DNA of 64,000 nt from NCBI RefSeq assembly GCF_963678635.1, contig NC_087066.1:36023152-36087151 (forward strand), written 5' to 3'. Shown here one piece after another: positions 55,070-64,000 of the stretch. A program made the position numbers and the translations under genes. Origin of the DNA: Symsagittifera roscoffensis (taxonomy: Eukaryota; Xenacoelomorpha; Acoela; Convolutidae). Position 1 is the first letter of the stretch, and each line of letters starts with the position of its first letter. The notes beneath the pieces were generated by a model, which was not told the origin of the DNA, did no database searches, and saw only the letters and a list, made by a program, of their open reading frames with translations.

Positions 55070-55981
55070 TGTAACATTCGCCCGGAAGATACATATCGAC
55101 GAAAAATAAAGCTAGCTTCTAAGACGACTGGCTAACGTCTAAACAGAGCTCTACATGCTTTTCACCGTCTCTACCAAGCCAGTTCTTTTGGTGGTCTTTC
55201 TAACATCGGGTCGACAAAACGTTACTGCTTTCAGCTTCTGTCAAAACACTCAAATTAACTAGATTACATGCAGAAATAGTGAGCTCATGGCTGGGTCTCA
55301 GTATCCCCAGACCCCGAGGTCACTTCTAAAATCAAGGCTACTACTATTTATTGAATTATTATTGTTTTTGTTCAGTAGATAAAAATCATCATCTCCATCG
55401 AAGATGGATCAACCCTTTCTCCCAACTCCTAGCTTCTCATCCTAGCAAAATGAATTCAGATGTCAATTAAATTCAATTCAGGACATAATAGGGAAGCTAA
55501 AAGTTTGTATAAAATTATATAAGTTCCAGTCCCGAGACCCCTCCGGATTCTTGAATCCGGGGAATAAAGACCCTTATCTTTCTTGAGGAGGGCTGTCTTC
55601 CACCCTTCACCGTTGTTCGCAACAACCTTGCAACTTTTGTAGCGACACAATAGTTGCAACTCGGAACGGTCTCTGCTAACTCTGCCATTTGTTGTTGTTT
55701 TCCAATCACAATTTTCGTCGTTATCGCTATCGCAACTAATGTTGTTGTGTTTATTTCAGTTTCTTTCTCCAAAATGGCCAATTTTGACGTTTCTTAGAAT
55801 TGTTACGTCATCAATTCGAATTTTTAAAATTTAGGAATTTCCGAATCCTTCAGCCTTCACGATTTGTCCAATCGTTCGAATAACGCTCTTATTCCCTCAA
55901 AACCGCCAATTCGGAAGGTTCGCTGCTAAAAACTCGTAATTGCTGTGTCTGCATTTTTGTCCTTTCTGGTCGAATGTCACA
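55070..55981 (-). repeat. 5' LTR of inner element
   Basis: 912 bp, ends TGTAACATT and AATGTCACA. AATAAA on the minus strand at 55352-55347. About 94-95% identical by eye to 35697-36607. Homology with the other LTRs stops exactly at ACA, 55981, which defines the outer boundary of the element. Confidence 0.85.
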
Positions 55982-56065
55982 CCCAGCTGTCCACCGTTCC
56001 ACTGGGTTCACTCTGGCTCACTTTTTCTTTGTCTTTGCTCTGTTTACAATCGCTCTGCTTCCTAT
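55982..56065. other. Flank between inner element and third gypsy remnant
   Basis: 84 bp with no recognisable content. It should contain the missing part of the outer element's LTR if the nested model is right; no resemblance to a known LTR part is visible. Confidence 0.3.
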
Positions 56066-56668
56066 TCAGGGTAGGACAGCTCTACTCGCATTTGATTTAT
56101 ATCTTGAAATTGCGCATAGCAAATTCCCGCTGCTTTTTTCAAGTACTTTCCCGCGATTGTAATTCGGTTGTTCTGATCTTGTTTTTTTTGATATTTTCAG
56201 TTGTCGCGAGAAACTTGAGCATGACATGTCCAATTCGAATTTTTGAAAAATACCATTTGACCCCAAAATTATGTTTTTCGCATTGCTCAAGGTCAAACTT
56301 CCAAATATGACCGACAGGCACAAACCCGTGTAGATTGCGACAAACAATAACTGTGCCGGCGATAGTTTTATGGTGTCCAACTCGCCGGTGAGCAAAGTGT
56401 TGTCATTGATCAATCTTTTAGCTGTCTTCACGGCTATTTCGGCACGAGAGTTTGAATGTGGGAAGGCTAGAGAACATACTCTGTGCTCAATACCATAGTG
56501 TTTGGTGAATTGTTTCAAATCGTTTGCGCTGAACTCTGTGCCTCCATTGCTCGTGAGTAATACCGGGACGCCGAAGTCCCTGCACAGCCGCTTGAGCGCT
56601 TTGATTAGAATTTTGGAGCCACCCTCAGCTGTAAACAAATAAAACCAATTAGAAAACCGGTCTAACAT
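56066..56668 (-). pseudogene. Integrase fragment of third gypsy-like element
   Basis: Integrase core of a different gypsy lineage: LDRFSNWFYLF (first Asp region), LTSNGGTEFSAND, where Asn stands in place of the second catalytic Asp, and HSNSRAEIAVKTAKRLI with the Glu. A C-terminal part follows to 56066. Not active. Confidence 0.8.
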
Positions 56669-56715
56669 TCCGTGGCGTCTCCCAATTTTTTTCTTTTTTT
56701 AATCCGTAATCAGAA

Positions 56716-56815
56716 GGGCAAAAGTATCATAGTAATCGAGGTTACAGTCAGGAGTCCCTTCATCACGTATTCCAGTCAAAATCCTTGGAATTTTCTTGGT
56801 ATGGAAGTGATAATG
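56716..56815 (+). repeat. Inverted repeat arm, left
   Basis: About 100 bp (includes tcgaggttacagtcaggagt) matching the reverse complement of 61755-61856 at roughly 88%. The arms enclose most of the third gypsy remnant. Confidence 0.8.
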
Positions 56816-57228
56816 ATGAAAGAAGATGACAAGTGTTGATGTCCTTATAGTTAAAATCGATACGGGTTACGTTTCTTCAATAAGAACACGCAACTCGACA
56901 CGAGAAAATATAATATACAAGTAAAAAAATTTCGTCGAAAGTTATTTTGTCATTTATTGTTCCGAGTACGCAAGCGGCGTTCGCAATCTGTATTACAGAA
57001 GATGTATTGGAATGGGTATACTGGCTAGGGTATAACTTACAGTTACAGCTTTTGCGCAGTTTGGGAGGAAGTAATGTTATCACATTTGTTGCAACTGAGA
57101 CATGGGCCAGAATAACTACTCTTGTCTGTGTAGGACCATACTTGTGACCCCTTGGTGAGCGGAATACAATTCAAAACATTTTGCCGCAGCGTTTCTGGGA
57201 TGTACAATCGTTATGGTAGAGAAAGATG

Positions 57229-57801
57229 TTATCGTACCTGAGTGCTTCTGTGTCCCCAAAAGGGGCGTAGCTTTGGGTCAACATTCGTAATTATTTTCGG
57301 GAATCCATTTCTGACTAACAGGCCTATCGATATGATTGTGGGGTCTGCTGACGAGGCTTCCAGGATACGAGTTCTGTATACCGGACAAATGTCGTAGTCG
57401 ACTGAAGCTACAGTTTGCTCGTGTGAGTCTGTGAAAAGTAGCCTTGTGTGGTCTCTGCCGTCTTTCTGCATTAGTTGACCTCTTCTGGTTTGCTATAGCG
57501 GGACAGCGAATGAGGACCGGCGTGTGTTTTTCCCAGGAATATGAATGATGCTGAACCTCCAGGTGAGCGTTTTCTCCTTTATGCGCAGGAGTCTCGTAAT
57601 ATCGATGTGTTCAAGCAATTGGTCGCTAATTATTCCAAGCAGAGGCTTGTGATCGGTGTACACGACTAAATTTTCACATCCTAAGGTGAAGTAGCGGGTT
57701 TTTATAAGGCTATCAGCCACAGCTAAACACTCACCTTCTGTAGGAGCATAGTTCGATTCAGCTTTAGTGTGAAGAGTGACCAGATTAAACAAACCCGCCA
57801 C
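57229..57801 (-). pseudogene. RNase H and spacer of third gypsy-like element
   Basis: 57801-57493: RNase H with SNYAPTEGECLAVADSL, VVYTDHKPLLGI and the C-terminal IIHIPGKNTR. 57471-57229: following spacer toward integrase (RDHTRLLFTDSHEQTVASV). Order is as expected for a minus-strand pol, with stops between. Confidence 0.8.
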
Positions 57802-57860
57802 CCGTCATCAGAGCAATCTGATCTGCCGTTGTCACATGAACAACGTTGTTGCATCAGAAC

Positions 57861-58653
57861 TCAAGATAAAAATTTCGAACAAAATATAAAAATAGATCCG
57901 ACTTTATACAAAAATGATCTGTTCTTTGGAGTGAGGAAGGTGTTGAAAACATAAGGAAAAGCTTGAATTATCTCAGCAAATAAAAAAACTCCGTCGAGTC
58001 CGTCACTAGCTTCTAGTGTGCCCAGAACAGAAGCACTGTTACCAGCCTGTAGAGCCACAGAGATATGCTGCTTAAGGTAAAGTGTCGACTTAGGTTCTTG
58101 CGTAGCAGCCAATAGACGTTTACCAAGCGCGCGTAGGAAACTGTACGTGACGGGCCCACAACCACCTTGGACTTCAAAGGCCACCGGAGCAAAGATATAA
58201 CCTTATGATTTCCGAGTATTTAGAGTTTTTTCTCACTTCTGCTTCGGTAGCTGCAGAGAACTGGCAAGGGTTGTTAGAAATCCTACTCGGGGCGAGCGCG
58301 TCCACAACCGTCGTGTCCCAGATAAGACACATGCCTCTTTCCCATGGCATCCAAGTTAGTCCATCTGGTCTCTTGTTGTCTGACGTAGCCAGCCCTGGGG
58401 GTTCTAAGACAGACGGGATGTTCGCCGAACCTAAAGCACGTTTAATAATATCGTTTATCATAGCATGACGCTGAATCCGGCCCGCACTTCTTCTACACGA
58501 CAAACCGTGGGTACCGAATTTGTCAACTGGCTGACCGCATTCACAGGTATGGGGTTCACATATCAGCAGACCCAATCGCAGAGCTATAGAAATTCTTAGA
58601 TGCACATCCGCCAACTTGAGACCAACCGAACGACTAGGAAGCGCAAACCCCAT
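57861..58653 (-). pseudogene. Non-LTR ORF C-terminus with CCHC and restriction-like endonuclease motifs
   Basis: Frames 58653-58174 and 58184-57861. CECGQPVDKFGTHGLSC is followed by GRIQRHAMINDIIKRAL, then NKRPDGLTWMPW and LIWDTTVVDALA. A Cys/His knuckle, R-x-x-RH and RPDG...WD is the arrangement of the C-terminal endonuclease of RLE-type non-LTR retrotransposons. GPVTYSFLRALGKRLLAATQEP ends the protein. No RT domain is present next to it. It sits inside the third gypsy remnant, so it is a 5'-truncated insertion. Confidence 0.6.
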
Positions 58654-58747
58654 TATCTCAGTTTTGCAAACAAATCCGGATAAAGTTTTAATGTTTATTG
58701 GCCGAACAGGACGTTTACGTCCCTCATATCATTTATGACGAGCTCCA

Positions 58748-58767
58748 TCAACAACAACAACAACAAG
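58748..58767. repeat. (CAA)n simple repeat
   Basis: Six CAA units, (GTT)n on the minus strand, near the RLE-type fragment. Microsatellite tails are common at the 3' ends of such elements, so it may mark an element end. Confidence 0.8.
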
Positions 58768-59156
58768 GAAGCGCGTTAATCCAACCATCGCGCCAATTAT
58801 GATCTTTTTGCTAGTTTGAAGAACTCTGATGCTAAGTTCTCGAAAACTGCTAAGAAAGCTCGAATGTTGAACAGTCTGGGTCTTCATTGTGCGAAGAAGT
58901 CATCTGGTCCGTTACAGGACATGACGGAGGCAGAAAGGAAGAGCTGGCCTGCTATAGTTGTGAGCAATTTTGACCTCTTATGATGGTGTAGTATTGATGT
59001 ACACTGTTCTCTTATGATAGTATGTTCTCTTATGAATAGGTGCTCCATCTAAACAAACTGCATCAGAATGTATCCAATGCCGGTTTTGCATCAGTCTGTG
59101 AGGAGGGCTGTTTTTTTGGGTCGAATTGTTTGACACCGTTTTTTCGGCTTCTATAG

Positions 59157-59943
59157 CTATATATTTTTTGCTTCATCGAACAGTACTTTTAACTGACTGT
59201 CCCAGTAGCAAGGACTGTTTTTTCTTTTCAGTATTTCACGGAATGGTAGGAGCTGCGGTTGGGCGGCGTAAATGTGAGATACTAGGTTTACAAGGGTGTA
59301 GAAGGATCTCAAATTTGTGACGTTCTGTGGTGTTGGAAACTCTTTTAGTGACCTCGTGTGAGATTCCAACGGCTCTACGGAATCTTTACTGACCTAGAAC
59401 CCAGCCCAAGAAACCGACTTTTGACAGAAGACAAATTTTCTTGATTCTGCGGTATACCATTTTTTCCAAGCAGCATTTCCAAGCAGCGTTTTTTCCAAAC
59501 GCGTCTCCGCCGTTCTGTTGAATAGGTCTTCGATTGATTCAGAGTAGATAATAATGTCGTCGATCACTCTGCGCACATTCTCTACACCAAATGTGACCCT
59601 TAAAAATCGATGCGTGTATGCGTCTCCCGAGGCGAGATAGCCTTGGGGCACGTCTTGAATCTCAACCTACCCCATGGCGTAATAAAAGTCGATAGATATC
59701 GGTCGTTTTCTCCAATTGCTAGTGAGTGGTACCCGTTTCAAGCGGCTAGTGTTGTTTTGTACATAACCCGGAGAATTGACATAGCTTGTTGAAAGGGTGA
59801 TCTAGTGTCTGCCTGCATGTTGCTGCATTGAGCGACTGCATGTCTGCAGTTCTTCTGGGCTCACCATTGTGTTTTCTTGTTACCACCATGCGATGACACC
59901 ACGTCACATGTGGGTTAGGAGGATTTACCGTTTTTTTGTTCAA
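59157..59943 (-). pseudogene. Reverse transcriptase of third gypsy-like element
   Basis: Three pieces. 59943-59746: TWCHRMVVTRKHNGEPRRTADMQ and SLNAATCRQT. 59651-59394: MPQGYLASGDAYTHRF and VIDDIIIYSES (YxDD-type motif with Ile and the two Asp kept). 59369-59157: FPTPQNVTNLRSFYTLVNLVS, the connection to RNase H. The sequence is K02A2.6-like gypsy in style and clearly distinct from the other two elements. Confidence 0.8.
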
Positions 59944-60430
59944 GAGCTGGCGTTAAATTTTTTTTTGCAAGACGTTTCAATCAATCATATTGACTAGATT
60001 TTTCCATGAATTTTTTCTTAAGTGTCTATCCTGTTGCTGCGTTGTAGTTACCTCGTCGAGGGGCAGCGCATAAATTTCGTCATTTCTGTCAGATTTAGTT
60101 ATAAATGGTCTTCGTTTTTGTTTTCAATGGTTAGTGTGGTAGTTTAGTGCTTCTTCAGAGAAGTTCTGATTTTTTAGTATGGGTTATTTTCAAAACTTCC
60201 AGCGGAAGGTTGTTGTTTGCGTCGTCTCGTCCAATTCTCACACTGTGAAGTGCCTCTGGGTAGAAGGAGGACCCCGATTCCAGTAACTGAGATGTCAATT
60301 GCTTCTGGATGAGACACCTGTTTCGTCGAATCTTCAAGCCTTCAATTGGGGAGAGGATAATAAAAGCTATGGTTGTGGTGTCTAATTTCGTATATACCTT
60401 ATCTGCGGAACAATAGACAGAGGAACGTTT
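59938..60430. repeat. Direct repeat of pre-RT region, left copy
   Basis: About 490 bp matching 63540-64000 (roughly 88-90% by eye). The minus strand encodes LKIRRNRCLIQKQLTSQLLESG and related sequence (60337-60155), the spacer between protease and RT of the third gypsy element. Confidence 0.8.
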
Positions 60431-60826
60431 TTGGTTTCATATCTGAAGCTCTTAGCCATATGCGTGAAGGCTCATCCAACCTGAGGAAGGCAAGGGCCTG
60501 TTGATAGTTTCATAGCTTCTGTTGTGAACTTGAATGGTCACCTCGAGCTATATTGTGTTACTTGCAGTTTTGCTGATCCACTTGCGAGCTTTATTGTCGT
60601 ACCGTAAGTGATTAACGAAAAGTTTGGCGAGTTCACAAAGTTCCGCTGAGCCGTTCATACCCATGATAAACTTGCTGTCATGTGTGTCGATCTGCGCGTT
60701 AGTTCTTTGGTGACTTGTCGCCTATCTTGCAACACGAAACAGAATGGTTTGCTTCCCACAGGGACAAATGTGACCTCTTGCTGGACACTGTGACCGCCAG
60801 TTTGGTCCTTTGTGCTTCGCGTTACC

Positions 60827-61652
60827 TTAAATGTTACACTTGTCTATAGTTGAACTCTTTGTTGGCTCTTTCTTGTTCTTTTTGTACGAGCTGCTTATAC
60901 GTATGTCACTGTTCAGAGTACCTTGGCTCCGTTTAGCCGCTTCTCGGTCCATTGCAGTTTTTTCAGCTCTGTCGATAGTCAGGTTATCAAGAGTAAGTAA
61001 ATCCTCTTTCATTCATGCCTACGAGAAGCCGGTGCAAGAGCATCTAGTCCGTGTATTCAACTTTTGCGTTACACGTGCAGTCTGCGAGAAACGTGCAGTG
61101 TCTCGCTGTTGTACGGAATTTTGCCAGATATGTTTATATAGGCTGGCCAGGATCCTGTTTCATTTGAAGTAGCTCCATAATAGTCACCAATCTGTTGCCA
61201 GCCGTTACCAGGCGTTTAGTGTTCGAAAGAAGAGTTTTCTCGCTTTGTGTTTGTAGATCTGTGCCGTAAGTTGAGAACAACAGACGGATAATTTCTTCAG
61301 CGAGACAGTCATGCAATGAGTTGCGTCGCGTGGTGTGGGCTGTCTATGTTTTTAGTGTTTTGTACTGTGACCACTGGTGCTCGAATAACGACCAGCTTGT
61401 GTCATCAACGGAATCGCCAATGAGTTCCAGTTTGGGTCTTTTTGGTTTTTCCGGACGAGGAACTTTGAGTTGCGTGGTTGGTCTCCCGGTACATTCGTAG
61501 TAGCTGTTTTGCGACATTTGGATCCAAACCTCGCGTTTCGTAGCTGCAGCTTGGGACAGGACACAGTAACCGCGCGGACCTTGTTGCTCGTTTGACTCAT
61601 ATTGTTGACACTGCATAGCTGAGCCTTGTCGTCGGTGAGTTGTTGAAGACAC
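60827..61652 (-). pseudogene. Gag remnants of third gypsy-like element
   Basis: 61652-61344: RPEKPKRPKLELIGDSVDDTSW and FEHQWSQYKTL, the usual start of a gypsy capsid. 61316-61134: LLFSTYGTDLQTQSEKTLL and LLQMKQDPGQPI. 61012-60827: DLLTLDNLTIDRAEKTAMD, the capsid C-terminal region. Frames differ between the pieces. Order agrees with the RT and integrase further left. Confidence 0.7.
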
Positions 61653-61754
61653 TTTAGATTGAAACCATGTAATTAAAATGCAGTGTCTGAAATACCAGAA
61701 CCAACATAGTATTCAGACAGAACGTACACTATCAAGCATGGATATATGCCAGCA

Positions 61755-61856
61755 CCAGCTAATTATCACTTCCATATCTAGAAAATTCCGAGGATTTTGA
61801 CTGGAATATTTGATGAAGGGACTCCTGACTGTAACCTCGGTTACTATGATATTTAC
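61755..61856 (-). repeat. Inverted repeat arm, right
   Basis: Reverse complement of 56716-56815 (ggactcctgactgtaacctcg). A 69-codon open frame covers it, but I see no reason to call it a gene. Confidence 0.8.
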
Positions 61857-63539
61857 CCTGCAAAAATACAAAAAAAAATTATTGAAGATTGAGGGTACAA
61901 ACGAGACAAAGACTCGCGACAAAAATGGTTTTTTAAAAGTATTATCTCTATAGATGTGAAAAATTTGTTCACCACAGAAATTATTGATATAGCCCTCAGA
62001 AAACTCCTCGATGCTAAATATGTGTTATGCTCTTATGTATTGTTGGTAGTTTCGTATCCAACCTTTGCGCTGATCGTCGCATTACTGACCTTTGAAGATA
62101 AAGTATTTGTTCGTCGATGCAAAATTGAAAAGGGAACAAATTTTACTGATGGCGATACTGATTTAGATTAAAATGAGTCTTTGGCAACATCGGATTTTCA
62201 GGATACTAGCCAGTAAACCAGCAAATGTGTGTAAAAGATGTCGTTTCTCCGCCAAGTATGATCTTTAGTTGTATGCTCCTAAAGGGGGGCGTGAAGGAGC
62301 TATGGCGTAGTTTGTGTTTTTCCTTACTGATTTTGACTACCTCAAGGAAAGCTCATAGGGAGTCAAAAGTGGTTCCATATTGAAATTCTATAGGCCGCGA
62401 TTCTGCGTTTTTTCGTTCTTAGACTAAATTTTTAGACTGAAATTTCAATCTTATTCGGCCATTTTAACTGCTTTTCTAAGATATTATTAACTGATTCGTA
62501 TGGCCAATCAACCAATTCAGCCCCCTCTCATTGACCAAAATAAAAACAGTCTAAAAATAACAACATTTCTTATAATTTTTAATTTTTATTATTGGTTCAT
62601 TCATTCTCAGATCGGAACATTCTGTGCCACTCGCTAGGCAACCGGATTTTTTGTTTGACACATGTAGCTGCAAGTATAAGTTAATTGCTGATTGTTTGCT
62701 TTCAGACTAGAGCCAATCGGAATTTTTGAACCGGCTGATGACACAAAACAGTATGTAACTGGCCAGGTAAAACTTCTATGTATTTCATGTAAATGAAAGT
62801 TCTCCAGTATGTTGATCCATCATTAGACCTTACCGCCGTAGCATTGAAGTATTTAAGTTCCAGCCCTCGCAATAAAGTGGATTCTAACTTTTGGGTCTGT
62901 AATTAGAACAAGCTATGATGATTGTAATTGAAAAGTGCCAAAATGAAGCCATAAATCAGCTATTACCAGTAATGCTGAAATTTATTGTTCTGCTTTTTTG
63001 ACACTTTTTGATGACTTGAGTTTATCATTCTAGTACTATCACCTGTAATTGTGCTTTTGATAAGAGAAAAGATTTATGAACTTCGAACTATTTTCTTTCA
63101 ACTTTGAATCTATTTAGTTTGTTTTAGCTTTTTCTTCACAGAATTTTCGGTTACCGTGGGATCATACTCATTCCTTGGGATGTCAAAGTTTATGACCGTG
63201 ATGAGTTTGCAACCAGGTCTTACCAGACGAACAGCTCCAATAGGTAAGATTAGTGCTGTATACTCAAGCTATCAAAAAAAATTAAGTTTTTCAGTTTTTT
63301 TTTTGAGTAGCTTGCTAGAAGACCTAATTGTTCGCGAAACCAATGAACCGATCAAAATCTTAAGTTTTTCGAGGTGCTTCAAGCTAAGATAATTTCTAAG
63401 ATAAAAAAATTTGATGTCGTTTTGATAGCCAAAAAGAGCTTGCAAAAATGAAAGCTTATCAAGCAAGCTATTCAAACGATGAAACTTTAAATTATTTCAA
63501 GTTATATTGTAAACTTTGAACTATTACAAGTTTTTTTGT
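61857..63539. other. AT-rich stretch without recognised genes
   Basis: About 1.7 kb with only short open frames (up to 78 codons), none with recognisable motifs. AATAAA occurs at about 62870 on the plus strand. Confidence 0.5.
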
Positions 63540-64000
63540 TTCAGGAGCTGGCGTAAAGTTTTGTTTTGCTAGACGTTTCAAGCAATCCTATTGACTAGAT
63601 TTTCCCTGATTTTTTTTCTTAAGTTTCTGCTGTTGTTGCGCATACATTTCGTCATTTTTGTCAGATGTAGTCATAAATGTTCTTCGTTTTGTTTTAAAGT
63701 TTTGATTTCTTAGTATGGATTATTTTCAGTACTTTCAGTGGAAGTTTGTTGTTGGCGTCGTCTCGTCCAATTCTCACACTGCGGGGTGCCTCTGGGTAGA
63801 AGGAGGGCCCCCGATTCCATTAATTGAGATGTCAATTGCTTCTGGATGAGGCACCTGTTTCGTCGAATCTTCAAGCCGTCAAATGGGGAGAGGATAATAA
63901 AAGCTATGGTTGTGGTGTCTAATTTCGTATATACCTTATCTGCGGAACATTAGACAGAAGAACGTTTTTGATTCCATATCTGAAGCTCTAGCCAGTATTG
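63540..64000. repeat. Direct repeat of pre-RT region, right copy
   Basis: Matches 59938-60430 in the same orientation, beginning ggagctggcg. It runs off the window. It shows that a second copy of the third gypsy-like element, or a duplication of part of it, lies to the right. Confidence 0.8.

Larger units (their letters stand above)
35697..55981 (-). mobile_element. Inner giant LTR retrotransposon with macrodomain and extra ORFs
   Basis: 20.3 kb between two LTRs of 911 and 912 bp. Minus-strand order: 5' LTR, primer-site candidate, 2.9-kb leader with its own minisatellite, gag, zinc knuckles, protease, RT, RNase H, long linker, integrase, macrodomain, E1, E2/E3, 3' LTR. The PR-RT-RH-IN order is Ty3/gypsy. 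Typical elements of this group are about 5-10 kb. The excess comes from the leader, the linker, the macrodomain and about 4.8 kb of downstream ORFs. The two LTRs differ at about 5% of positions by eye, so the insertion is not recent, and coding frames are decayed accordingly. Confidence 0.7.

Noticed and set aside
35697-55981. Size and extra ORFs suggested a Polinton/Maverick or another DNA virus.
   Set aside because: There is no protein-primed DNA polymerase, packaging ATPase or capsid motif; gag-pol, LTRs and a primer-site candidate fit an LTR retrotransposon.
35692-55986. Target-site duplication of the inner element (acccc left, cccag right).
   Set aside because: Only a partial CCC match; not a convincing 4-6 bp duplication.
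61956-63475. Small plus- and minus-strand ORFs of 67-78 codons.
   Set aside because: Short, AT-rich, without motifs, repeats of known frames or neighbouring signals.

Overview
The window is eukaryotic, almost certainly from an invertebrate animal. It is built nearly entirely of retroelements, most of them reading on the minus strand. I see no convincing host gene, no rRNA, no tRNA and no CRISPR array. Species cannot be fixed from the sequence. The evidence for an animal is a CR1/Jockey-type non-LTR retrotransposon with an APE endonuclease, several Ty3/gypsy-type LTR elements, and a macrodomain resembling the metazoan OARD1/TARG1 family.

Layout, left to right. (1) 1-12270: head-to-tail array of four copies (A-D) of a chimeric unit of about 3.87 kb. 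Each full unit joins a CR1/Jockey-like ORF2, a 78-bp scrap of LTR-element integrase and a GC-richer SGNH-hydrolase-like fragment. (2) 12271-24346: a Ty3/gypsy-type element ('outer element') running gag, two zinc knuckles, DTG protease, RT, RNase H, long linker and integrase, then the start of a macrodomain cut off by the array. Its leader carries a 1.4-kb minisatellite. (3) 24347-27914: an LTR plus the end of an unrecognised long ORF. (4) 27915-39254: a second copy of 16213-27914, a tandem duplication of about 11.7 kb with 3-bp microhomology at the junction. (5) 35697-55981: a related but divergent 'inner element' of 20.3 kb bounded by two 911/912-bp LTRs (TGT...ACA), apparently nested in the LTR of the outer element. 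After gag-pol it carries a macrodomain and then about 4.8 kb of unrecognised ORFs (E1, E2, E3) before the 3' LTR. (6) 55982-64000: remnants of a third gypsy-like element, interrupted by a restriction-like-endonuclease non-LTR fragment and containing an inverted and a direct repeat.

The most interesting content is the large LTR-retrotransposon architecture gag - PR - RT - RH - linker - IN - macrodomain - E1 - E2/E3. The macrodomain is present in both divergent lineages, so it was captured before they split. It matches OARD1/TARG1 nearly without gaps over the C-terminal half, but the positions of the known catalytic Lys and Asp are changed. All copies here are decayed by nonsense codons and frameshifts, so biological claims concern the ancestral elements.

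Order of events that I infer: the chimeric non-LTR unit and both LTR elements decayed; the inner element inserted at the outer element's LTR; the 11.7-kb segment then duplicated recently (about 99% identity, shared stop codons). Recent expansion of array copies A-C is also likely. Assembly collapse or expansion cannot be excluded for the near-identical repeats.
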